Shown one piece after another: positions 1 through 6,101 of a DNA stretch of 6,618 nucleotides. Positions within the stretch are counted from its first letter, which is position 1. Each line of letters starts with the position of its first letter. The notes below the pieces were generated by a model. It made no database searches. It saw only the letters and a program-made list of their open reading frames with translations, and was not told the origin of the DNA. Origin of the DNA: Alphaproteobacteria bacterium (GTDB lineage Bacteria; Pseudomonadota; Alphaproteobacteria; UBA7887). The stretch is taken from the NCBI GenBank assembly GCA_028289725.1, contig JANQOH010000074.1, positions 1 to 6,618 on the forward strand. The letters are read 5' to 3'. The position numbers were made by a program, and so were the translations under genes.

Positions 1-1
1 T

Positions 2-1816
2 GCGTTGGTGACCACGCGGGGTTTTCGCGACGTACTGGAAATTGGGCGCGGCAATCGCCCGGACCTGTATAACCTGCATGCGCGCACGCCCGCGCCTTAT
101 GTTCCGCGGCGGTATCGCTTCGAAATCACCGAACGGATGAACGCCGAGGGCGAGATTCATACGCCATTGGCCGAAGACGAAATCGGCCCGATCGCCGATA
201 CCTGCAAGACAGAGGGCATCGAAGCGATCGCCGTGGTGTTTCTCCACAGCTACGCCAACGACGCCCATGAGGAACGGTGCGCGGAGCGACTGCGCGCCCT
301 GCTTCCCGAGGTCAATGTCTCGACTTCCAACCAGATTTCACGTCAATGGCGCGAATATGAGCGGACGAATACCGCAGTGATGAACGCCTATGTGCAACCG
401 ATCATCAGCCGCTACTTCGCGAGTCTCGAAGAAAAATTAGCAGCGAAAGGCGTCAATTGCGATTACTTCGCCATGCAATCAAACGGTGGCATCGCGACCT
501 TTAAGCACGTGCGCGAACAACCGTTGACCCTCGTGGAATCCGGCCCGTCCGGCGGGATTGCTGGCGCGGTGCGCATTGGCGCGGCGCTGGGCACCAACGA
601 TATTCTTTCCCTCGATGTCGGCGGAACCACGGCGAAATGCTCTTTGGTGCGCGACGGCCGGCCGCAGCTCGCCAGCCAATACAAGCTGGAATGGAGCCGC
701 ATATCGCCGGGTTATCCGGTCCAAGTGCCCGTGGTCGATATTGTTGAGATCGGCGCGGGCGGCGGATCGCAAGCGTGGATGGACGAAAGCGACATTCTGC
801 ACGTCGGCCCGCAAAGCGCGGGATCGACGCCGGGCCCGGTGTGCTACGCGCGCGGCGGTACGGAACCGACTTTAACGGACGCGAAATTGGTCACCGGCAT
901 TCTCGATCCCGACAATTTCGCCAACGGCCAAATGACGCTAGACCTCGACGGCGCCCGGCGGGCGTTTCAACCGTTGGCCGACCGCTTGGGCGGCACAATC
1001 GAGGACGCCGCGGCGGCGGTGATCCGCATCGCCGAAGCCAACATGATCAACGCCTTGAAGCTGGTCACGGTGCAACGCGGGCATGATCCACGCGACCTCG
1101 CGTTTGTGGTATCCGGCGGCGCCGGGCCGATGCTGGCCGCGCGTTTGGGGCGCGACCTGAACGTGCGTTCGACCATCATCCCCGTCTTCCCCGGCATTTT
1201 TTCCGCGTGGGGCATGCTGGCCGCGCTGCCAAAGACCGACCTGCGCCAGACCCTGTTTCACAAAGTCGATGATGAGGGGTTGGCACTGGCGCACACGGCG
1301 TTCGAAAAACTCGTGGACCAGGCCGTTGCCTATTTCGGCGCCGACACTATGGAAGAGCTTCGGCTGCACTACAGCATCGAAGCGCGCTATGCCGGTCAAG
1401 AGCATTCCGTCGGGGCCGCTTACGATCCGGATGGAGGTCTAGAGGACTTTCTCACCTCGTTCCATGCCGCTCACGAAACCGCCTACACGTTTAAGCTCAC
1501 GGACAGCGATGTCGAAATCACCAACCTGCACCTTCAAGCCGAACTAATCAGCAGTGTCGTTGGGCTCGGCGCCGTCGATGCCGATGGGGCGACGGTTGCT
1601 GCGGCGCGCAAAGGCGAACGCCGGCTGTATCTGGGGGACGGTGACGGCTGGGTCGATTGCCCCGTCATGGATCGCGAAAGACTTCCCGTCGCGGAACCAG
1701 TCGATGGCCCCCTGCTCGTTGAGGAGGCGACGACCACGACCTTGGTGCTCCCCGGTCAATCGCTTCAAAGGTCCGAGACCGGCGTTTTGATCATTAAGGA
1801 GAAGAGCGTGACGTAA
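2..1816 (+). CDS. hyuA: HyuA-type hydantoinase/5-oxoprolinase subunit A, 5'-truncated by window edge
   Basis: ATP-dependent ring-opening amidohydrolase subunit of the HyuA/OPLAH family (N-methylhydantoinase, 5-oxoprolinase, acetone/acetophenone carboxylase and caprolactamase relatives), presumably cytoplasmic. The reading frame is open from base 2. Its first residues (ALVTTRGFRDVLEIGR) are an internal HyuA motif, so the TTG at base 5 is not a start. About 90 N-terminal residues with the first DxGGTFTD-type nucleotide motif lie off the left edge; 603 residues counted from that TTG are visible, against roughly 690 in the family. Using that numbering, visible landmarks are HE at 88-89 and YERTNT at 118-123, VESGPSGG at 177-184, the second acetokinase/hsp70-like phosphate motif DVGGTTAK at 204-211, GAGGGS at 250-255, GPQSAGSTPGPVCYARGG at 268-285, and GGAGP at 371-375 followed by PGIFSAWGML. 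The usual GGAGPLHA motif reads GGAGPMLA here, so its His is replaced. The gene ends TAA 21 bp from the stop of a convergent aminotransferase gene, so no hyuB follows. Family assignment is firm; the substrate is unknown. Confidence 0.93.
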   Translation, partial: ALVTTRGFRDVLEIGRGNRPDLYNLHARTPAPYVPRRYRFEITERMNAEGEIHTPLAEDEIGPIADTCKTEGIEAIAVVFLHSYANDAHEERCAERLRALLPEVNVSTSNQISRQWREYERTNTAVMNAYVQPIISRYFASLEEKLAAKGVNCDYFAMQSNGGIATFKHVREQPLTLVESGPSGGIAGAVRIGAALGTNDILSLDVGGTTAKCSLVRDGRPQLASQYKLEWSRISPGYPVQVPVVDIVEIGAGGGSQAWMDESDILHVGPQSAGSTPGPVCYARGGTEPTLTDAKLVTGILDPDNFANGQMTLDLDGARRAFQPLADRLGGTIEDAAAAVIRIAEANMINALKLVTVQRGHDPRDLAFVVSGGAGPMLAARLGRDLNVRSTIIPVFPGIFSAWGMLAALPKTDLRQTLFHKVDDEGLALAHTAFEKLVDQAVAYFGADTMEELRLHYSIEARYAGQEHSVGAAYDPDGGLEDFLTSFHAAHETAYTFKLTDSDVEITNLHLQAELISSVVGLGAVDADGATVAAARKGERRLYLGDGDGWVDCPVMDRERLPVAEPVDGPLLVEEATTTTLVLPGQSLQRSETGVLIIKEKSVT

Positions 1817-1837
1817 CGTCGCGGCTGAACCGACGCG

Positions 1838-3193
1838 TCAAAGTAAGCCGTCTTCGCGCACGCGCGCCAGGGATTCCTGGAAGACGCTGATCATCGTGTC
1901 GATGGTCTCCGCATCGTGCGCAGCGGAAATGTAGTAGCGGTTGCCGCCGGAAATCAGGACGCCCAACTCCAGAGCGTGAAGGGCAAACGCTTTGTGCGCG
2001 TCGGCCAGGGATACTTCGTCGATGTCGAAGCTACTGGCGACGGGCGAAGATTGAAAATAGATGTGAAACATTGACCCGACATTGCCCATGTGGACCGGCA
2101 TATTGTTAGCGGTGCAATAATCGTTAAATCCTTTCGCCAATCGATCGCCTTGCGCCGCCATGTGTGCGTAGATTTCCGGATGATCGGCCATGTAAGCGAC
2201 GGCCGCTGCGCCGGCGGCCATGCTGAGTGGATTGCCGGTGAAAGTCCCGCCGGTGAACACGCCCTGCTGACCTTCGGGCGGCAAGTACATGCGCATAATG
2301 TCTTCGCGGCCGGCAATGACCCCAATCGGAAGGCCGCCGCCGCACGCTTTGCCCAAGGTCGCCATGTCGGGCGTGATACCGAAATATTCCTGGCCGCCGC
2401 CATAGGCGATGCGGAAGCCGGTAACCATTTCGTCGAGCATAAAAACGATTTTGCATTCCCGGCACACATCTTGGACTGCGCGGAGAAAATCGGCGATATC
2501 GCTTTGCGGGTTCGAATGCTGCACCGGCTCGATCACCACCATCGCCAGGTCGTCGGCGTTCTCACGAATAATGTCGAGCGCGCTTTCATTGCGGTACGGC
2601 AGAGGCACGATCAGGTCGTGCACCGCCTGCGGCACACCGGTGCTGATGTCTTCGCCGACGGGGCGGTCGCGCGATGGTTTGGGCGTCGGCGCCACCATGC
2701 AATAGTCGTGCATGCCGTGCCAGTAGCCGTTGAAGATGCCGATCTTATCCTTGCCGGTGAACGCGCGCGCCGCGCGCATGGCGTAACTCGTTGCCTCCGA
2801 GCCCGTGTTGCAAAATAGAATGCGGTCCGCGCATGGGATCGCGTCTTGCAGCATGCGTGCGAGCGGCAATTGTTCCTCGGAATGTATGCCGAAATGCCAA
2901 CCCGAGTCGGATACCCGCTTGATCGCTGCCGAGACGTCGGGCTGACGATGCCCGAGCACGCACACACCAAAGCCCATGCACGTGTCGATATATTCGTTAC
3001 CATCGATATCGCGGACCCGCGCGCCTTCCCCCGACGCGATGTAAATCGGGTGCGGCATCAGCATGTTGGCGCGCATGCCGGAAAACAAGATTGCTTCGCG
3101 GTCGCCGGTCATTTCGCCGCATTTCCGCGTCTTGGCGATCATCGCGGCCTTGGCGGCGTCAAGGCGGGGCGTTGCGGGGGTTTTGCTATTCAT
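1838..3193 (-). CDS. Class III PLP aminotransferase (glutamate-1-semialdehyde aminomutase-like)
   Basis: Fold-type I PLP enzyme of 451 residues that moves an amino group between an amino donor and an aldehyde or keto acid, or between carbons of one substrate as in GSAM. Visible motifs are the cofactor phosphate-binding NTGSEA at 129-134 followed by MRAARAFTGKDKI, NGYWHGMHD at 155-163 (the YHGH.D region of GSAM), the PLP-ring aspartate D254 in LDEMVTGFR, the Schiff-base lysine K282 in LGKACGGGLP, and GGTFTGNP at 315-322. I chose the ATG at 3193. The frame stays open upstream to 3826, but those extra 211 codons lie antisense to the next gene and look like no protein family. A purine-rich AAAGAGGGG lies 11 nt upstream, a rather long spacing. 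The GVP motif after the YWHG region is kept, but GTLSGNP of true GSAM reads GTFTGNP. The catabolic neighbours argue against a haem role. It is divergent from the class IV aminotransferase and convergent with hyuA. Class is certain; substrate is open (a beta- or omega-amino acid is plausible). Confidence 0.92.
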   Translation of the reverse strand: MNSKTPATPRLDAAKAAMIAKTRKCGEMTGDREAILFSGMRANMLMPHPIYIASGEGARVRDIDGNEYIDTCMGFGVCVLGHRQPDVSAAIKRVSDSGWHFGIHSEEQLPLARMLQDAIPCADRILFCNTGSEATSYAMRAARAFTGKDKIGIFNGYWHGMHDYCMVAPTPKPSRDRPVGEDISTGVPQAVHDLIVPLPYRNESALDIIRENADDLAMVVIEPVQHSNPQSDIADFLRAVQDVCRECKIVFMLDEMVTGFRIAYGGGQEYFGITPDMATLGKACGGGLPIGVIAGREDIMRMYLPPEGQQGVFTGGTFTGNPLSMAAGAAAVAYMADHPEIYAHMAAQGDRLAKGFNDYCTANNMPVHMGNVGSMFHIYFQSSPVASSFDIDEVSLADAHKAFALHALELGVLISGGNRYYISAAHDAETIDTMISVFQESLARVREDGLL

Positions 3194-3241
3194 GGTTCTC
3201 TCGGCCCCTCTTTCGTGCTCCACTAGGCGTTCGGCGCGGCG

Positions 3242-3271
3242 ATGGTATGTGGCCGCGTGGATCGATGGCAA
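3242..3271 (-). promoter_or_regulatory. Weak sigma-70-like promoter candidate for the class III aminotransferase gene
   Basis: Read on the minus strand, TTGCCA (3271-3266, five of six to the -35 consensus) is followed after 18 bp by TACCAT (3247-3242, four of six to the -10 consensus). It would start transcription around 3235, about 40 nt ahead of the ATG at 3193. The -10 lacks the central consensus bases and the match could be chance, so confidence is low. Confidence 0.2.
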
Positions 3272-3278
3272 GGAAGGA
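3270..3278 (+). promoter_or_regulatory. Ribosome binding site that sets the class IV aminotransferase start
   Basis: AAGGAAGGA ends 8 nt before the ATG at 3287, a good Shine-Dalgarno match and spacing. This favours that ATG over the in-frame ATG at 3242, which has no such site and adds 15 residues lying mostly in the intergenic region. Confidence 0.7.
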
Positions 3279-3286
3279 CCGAGGCA

Positions 3287-4231
3287 ATGAACGAGATCAG
3301 AACCATCACGTCGAACCGCGCGGATGAACGGTACGCGGCCGGATGCGGCTTTGTGGGCGGCGAATATCGGCCGATCGCCGAGGTTTCGGTTTCGGTTCTC
3401 GACTGGGGCTTCAACAAGTCCGACGTGACCTATGACGTCGTGCACGTTTGGCAAGGCGGTTTCTTCCGGCTGCAGGACCATCTCGACCGGTTTTGGCGGT
3501 CGATGGAGGGGCTGCGCATGACCATCCCGCACAGCAAGGAAGAGGTCGCGGAAATCCTCACCGAATGCGTGCGTAAGGCCGGCCTGCAAGACGCCTATGT
3601 CGCGATGATCACCACCCGCGGTGTCCCTCTGCCGGGCATGCCGCGCAAACCCGGCCTGCTGACCAACCGCTTCATCGGTTACGCCCTGCCGTGGATGGAT
3701 GTCATCGCGCAGGACGTTCAAGAACGCGGCGCGCATCTTGTGATCGCGAAAACCCAGCGCATACCGATCGCGTCGGTCGACCCGACGATCAAGAATTATC
3801 ACTGGGGCGACCTGATCCGCGCGCAATTCGAGGCCGACGACCAGGGCGCGGACACCGCCGTATTGCTCGACGCCGAGGGTTACGTCACCGAAGGCCCGGG
3901 GTTCAACGTCTTCGCTGTCATCGACGGCGCCGTGGTCAGCCCGGACAAAGGCGCGCTTGAAGGCATCACGCGCAAATCGGTCGGCGAACTGTGCGACTTG
4001 CTGGACATTCCGTACCAGGTGCGGCCGCTCAGCGCGCAGGAACTGCTCGACGCCGACGAAGTGTTCACCGCGACCACGGCCGGCGGCGTAATGCCGTGCG
4101 CACGGATCGATGGGCGCATCAAGGGCAATGATCGGCCGGGCCCGATTTCAAGCCGCCTCAAAGAAGTCTATTGGCGGAAGCACGACGAGGGCTGGCACAA
4201 GACGCCGATTGACTACGACGCCGGCGCCTAG
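3287..4231 (+). CDS. Class IV PLP aminotransferase, (R)-amine transaminase-like
   Basis: Fold-type IV PLP transaminase of 314 residues, in the BCAT / D-amino acid / (R)-selective amine transaminase superfamily. Visible motifs are LDWGFNKSDVTYDVVHVW at 38-55, RLQDHLDRF at 61-69, the probable Schiff-base lysine K169 in IKNYHWGDLIRA, E202 in TEGPGFNVF (the PLP-pyridine glutamate position), the phosphate-binding EGITR at 225-229, and TTAGGVMP at 263-270. The combination SDVTY, KN.xWGDLIRA and LDADEV..TTAGGV is, from memory, closer to (R)-selective amine transaminases of the Arthrobacter and Aspergillus type than to IlvE or Bacillus D-amino acid transaminase. The start is set by a Shine-Dalgarno at 3270-3278. 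It is divergent from a class III aminotransferase and its stop lies only 15 bp from the stop of the convergent pxpC-like gene. Superfamily is certain; amine versus D-amino acid substrate is inference. Confidence 0.92.
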   Translation: MNEIRTITSNRADERYAAGCGFVGGEYRPIAEVSVSVLDWGFNKSDVTYDVVHVWQGGFFRLQDHLDRFWRSMEGLRMTIPHSKEEVAEILTECVRKAGLQDAYVAMITTRGVPLPGMPRKPGLLTNRFIGYALPWMDVIAQDVQERGAHLVIAKTQRIPIASVDPTIKNYHWGDLIRAQFEADDQGADTAVLLDAEGYVTEGPGFNVFAVIDGAVVSPDKGALEGITRKSVGELCDLLDIPYQVRPLSAQELLDADEVFTATTAGGVMPCARIDGRIKGNDRPGPISSRLKEVYWRKHDEGWHKTPIDYDAGA

Positions 4232-4246
4232 CCCCCCCTTAGCGCG

Positions 4247-5215
4247 TTAGGCCAGTTCGTCGCGCATTTTGGCGAGCATGGCGCTGCGGTCGGCGCGCGC
4301 CGCCAAGGCTTCCTCCATGGTCACCGAGACGAACTTGGTCGGCGTATGCGGCTGCAATTGGCCGATGAAATCCATGTCCGCCGAAATCACCGTGCCGAGC
4401 ATGAAATAGCCGCCGCCGGACACAGCATCCCGATGAAGCACGATGGGTTCAGTACCGCCCGGAACCTGGATCGAGCCATAGGGATAACAACCATCGACGA
4501 TATTGCTCGGATCCGACCCGGCGCCGAACGGTTGTTCGCGCTCGACGAAAGAAAGCGGTTCGCCGCCGCGGAACCTGTACCCGATCCGATCGGCCTCCGG
4601 CGCGACCTTCCACGTGTCGCTGAGAAAACGCGCGCCGGCCGTGTCGGTCACGCGATGCCAGTAAATGCCGGTGAGCATGCGCAGTTCAACATTGCTTCCG
4701 GGGCCACGGCGCAGCGCTTCCGAAAGACTCTTGCCAGCGGTTCCGCCGCCCGAACCAATTGGGACCTCGTCGCCTTTCTGCAGCGGGCGGCCGTCGAATC
4801 CGCCTAAAGCGCCGAGCGCATAGGTCGACCGGCTGCCGAGCACGACCGGAACGTCCACGCCGCCGGAAATACCGATGTAAGCGCGCGCGCCGCCTTTCAA
4901 GAAATCGAAGCTGAGCACTTGGCCCGCTTTGACTGCGAAGGACAGCCACGTCTCTTGATCGACGCCATCAACGCGGGGGGTCATCTCCGCGCCCGTAACC
5001 GCGACCACCGCATCTTTGGTGAATTCGAGCTCTGGGCCGAGGAACGTCGCTTCGAGCACTGCGGCGTCGGCCGGATTGCCGACCAACAGATTAGCTGCCG
5101 TCAGAGCATAGAGATCCATGCCGCCCGACACCGGAATGCCGAGATGGTAATAGCCGGGACGGCCTTGATCTTGAACGCTGGTCGCCAGGCCGGCTTCTAG
5201 AACTTTAATTGTCAT
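4247..5215 (-). CDS. pxpC: PxpC/KipA-family biotin-dependent carboxyltransferase subunit
   Basis: Carboxyltransferase-domain subunit (KipA, YbgK, allophanate hydrolase subunit 2 in older annotation) of 322 residues, near the usual family length. In PxpABC it helps open 5-oxoproline with ATP; in urea carboxylase the same domain moves CO2 from carboxybiotin to the substrate. Visible family features are the start VLEAGLATSVQDQGRPGYYH (5-24), GIPVSGGMD (26-34, usually GxPxSGAMD), NLLVGNPADAAVLEAT (42-57), the ISGGVDVPVVLGSRSTY block (116-132), and C-terminal GSIQVPGGTEPIVL (247-260) with SGGGYFMLGTVISADMD (266-282). Its ATG lies inside the preceding pxpB-like gene (11-nt overlap), and GAGGGGG sits 6 nt upstream, so the two are likely made in equal amounts and pair. 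As third visible gene after a biotin carboxylase, a role in a biotin-dependent carboxylase is more likely than a KipI-KipA kinase-inhibitor role. No pxpA (LamB/YcsF) follows. Confidence 0.9.
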   Translation of the reverse strand: MTIKVLEAGLATSVQDQGRPGYYHLGIPVSGGMDLYALTAANLLVGNPADAAVLEATFLGPELEFTKDAVVAVTGAEMTPRVDGVDQETWLSFAVKAGQVLSFDFLKGGARAYIGISGGVDVPVVLGSRSTYALGALGGFDGRPLQKGDEVPIGSGGGTAGKSLSEALRRGPGSNVELRMLTGIYWHRVTDTAGARFLSDTWKVAPEADRIGYRFRGGEPLSFVEREQPFGAGSDPSNIVDGCYPYGSIQVPGGTEPIVLHRDAVSGGGYFMLGTVISADMDFIGQLQPHTPTKFVSVTMEEALAARADRSAMLAKMRDELA

Positions 5216-6080
5216 AGAGCGCCCCCTCGAGCTTGGCGTTGTAGGCCGCCGCGTCTTTATTGAAGTCGTCCAAGGAAAACTTCACCGGCCGAATGAGCGG
5301 TTCGAACTTGTTCGCTTCCACTTCGGCGAGCGCCGCGTCGTAGCCGTCGCGATCGACCGATTTGAACTTCACCAAATCGCCGGGTTTGAAGAAAATCATG
5401 AAGTCTTGGAGATAATTGATCTCCTGCTTCGGATCGTAGATCGGCATCGGCGTAATGCCGAACATCTGATAACCGCCCGCCCCCCGCACCGAATAGATCG
5501 CGCTGAAGCAGCCGCCATAACCGACCGTGAGCTTTGGCGTGTCCGTGCGCGGCCGGAGATACTTCGGCACTTCGATCTGCTTTGCCCGCTCCACGGTCTG
5601 ATAAAGAAACGGCAAGCCGGCAACGAAGCCAACCATGGACACGAACCACGGCGAACCCGAATGCGCCGCGACGAAATCGTCGACGGAGTCGAAATTGTTG
5701 ATGCGGGCGGAATATTCGAGATCTGTGCCGTTCGGATCCTGGTGGCGTTCGCGGAACCGCATCAGGGTGTCGTGCGTCCACGGGTCGTTGTAAAACACGG
5801 GAACCTCGATAATCCGGGTATCCAACGTATGGTCCGCGGAGGCGGCTTGTTCTTCGAGCGTCTTGAGCTCGGCCAGCATGTCATCGGGGCTGATTTGGTC
5901 GGGATCGAACTTGATTTGGAATGAGGCGTTGGCCGGGCAAATTTCGGTCACGCCGCGAATCTGACTGTCGCGGACCGCATTGGTCATGGACAAGCTCTTG
6001 AAGAACGCTTCCAGCGACATGCCTTCGTCGACTTCGCAGAAAATATGCTCGTCACCGCCAAACGAATAGCGCGTTTTCAT
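5205..6080 (-). CDS. PxpB/KipI-like carboxyltransferase subunit, enlarged divergent form
   Basis: Partner of the PxpC-like subunit, corresponding to the N-terminal half of the urea-carboxylase carboxyltransferase domain (KipI, allophanate hydrolase subunit 1). Visible features are SFGGDEHIFCEVD (6-18), VTEICPANASFQIKFDP (44-60, the family VxPxxxSxxVxYDP block), IEVPVFYNDPW (91-101), FVAAHSGSPWFVSMVGFVAGLPFL (136-159), RPR (176-178), and GAGGYQMFGITPMPIYDP (200-217). At 291 residues it is longer than PxpB/KipI (about 220-240). Extra length lies around 97-130 and in a C-terminal tail past 218. Usual GFxPGFxYL and PGGWxxxGRTP read GFVAGLPFL and AGGYQMFGITP. AAGGGAGG lies 10 nt before the ATG, supporting this start. 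It begins 21 bp after the biotin carboxylase stop and its TAA overlaps the pxpC start, so all three form an operon. Family is secure; the divergence makes true 5-oxoprolinase activity doubtful, so no symbol is given. Confidence 0.87.
   Translation of the reverse strand: MKTRYSFGGDEHIFCEVDEGMSLEAFFKSLSMTNAVRDSQIRGVTEICPANASFQIKFDPDQISPDDMLAELKTLEEQAASADHTLDTRIIEVPVFYNDPWTHDTLMRFRERHQDPNGTDLEYSARINNFDSVDDFVAAHSGSPWFVSMVGFVAGLPFLYQTVERAKQIEVPKYLRPRTDTPKLTVGYGGCFSAIYSVRGAGGYQMFGITPMPIYDPKQEINYLQDFMIFFKPGDLVKFKSVDRDGYDAALAEVEANKFEPLIRPVKFSLDDFNKDAAAYNAKLEGALYDN
5222..5228 (-). promoter_or_regulatory. Internal ribosome binding site for the pxpC-like gene
   Basis: On the minus strand GAGGGGG ends 6 nt before the ATG at 5215 and lies within the last codons of the pxpB-like gene. 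It fixes the pxpC start and, with the 11-nt overlap, suggests translational coupling. Confidence 0.65.
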
Positions 6081-6090
6081 GGGCAGTCCG

Positions 6091-6098
6091 CCTCCCTT
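6091..6098 (-). promoter_or_regulatory. Ribosome binding site for the pxpB-like gene
   Basis: On the minus strand AAGGGAGG ends 10 nt before the ATG at 6080, inside the 21-bp gap after the biotin carboxylase gene. It is a strong match and supports this ATG. The short gap leaves no room for a separate promoter. Confidence 0.65.
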
Positions 6099-6101
6099 AC
6101 G

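Larger units (their letters stand above)
3194..3286. promoter_or_regulatory. Divergent intergenic region between two aminotransferase genes
   Basis: These 93 bp separate the start codons of the minus-strand class III and plus-strand class IV aminotransferase genes, so promoters for both should lie here or just inside the opposing gene. It is the only divergent gap in the window. I see no clear long palindromic operator and no strong sigma-70 pair for the plus strand. A weak minus-strand candidate is listed separately. The role is inferred from position. Confidence 0.5.

Noticed and set aside
5..7. TTG at base 5 as the hyuA start codon
   Set aside because: The frame is open to the window edge, and the peptide here is an internal HyuA motif, so the gene continues to the left.
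1817..1837. Possible bidirectional terminator between hyuA and the class III aminotransferase gene
   Set aside because: Only a short imperfect stem (CGT and CGG pairing with CCG and ACG, two-base bulge, 5-nt loop) and no T run on either strand; too weak to call.
2762..2782. Alternating CG-rich run (CGCGCGCGCCGCGCGC type)
   Set aside because: It lies in the class III coding sequence and encodes the conserved MRAARAF segment; explained by Arg and Ala codons, not a separate element.
2090..2818. 242-codon open frame on + inside the class III aminotransferase gene
   Set aside because: Antisense to a well-supported enzyme gene; His/Arg/Ala-rich translation with no domain. Typical GC-rich shadow frame.
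3194..3826. N-terminal extension of the class III aminotransferase frame (211 extra codons on -)
   Set aside because: It lies mostly antisense to the class IV aminotransferase gene, matches no recognisable domain, and the class III protein already has a full-length family N-terminus from the ATG at 3193. The open frame follows from GC-rich codon use on the other strand.
4232..4246. Possible terminator in the gap between the class IV aminotransferase and pxpC-like genes
   Set aside because: A run of seven C and a GCCTA/TAGGC pair separated by about 19 nt, with no stable hairpin and no T tract.
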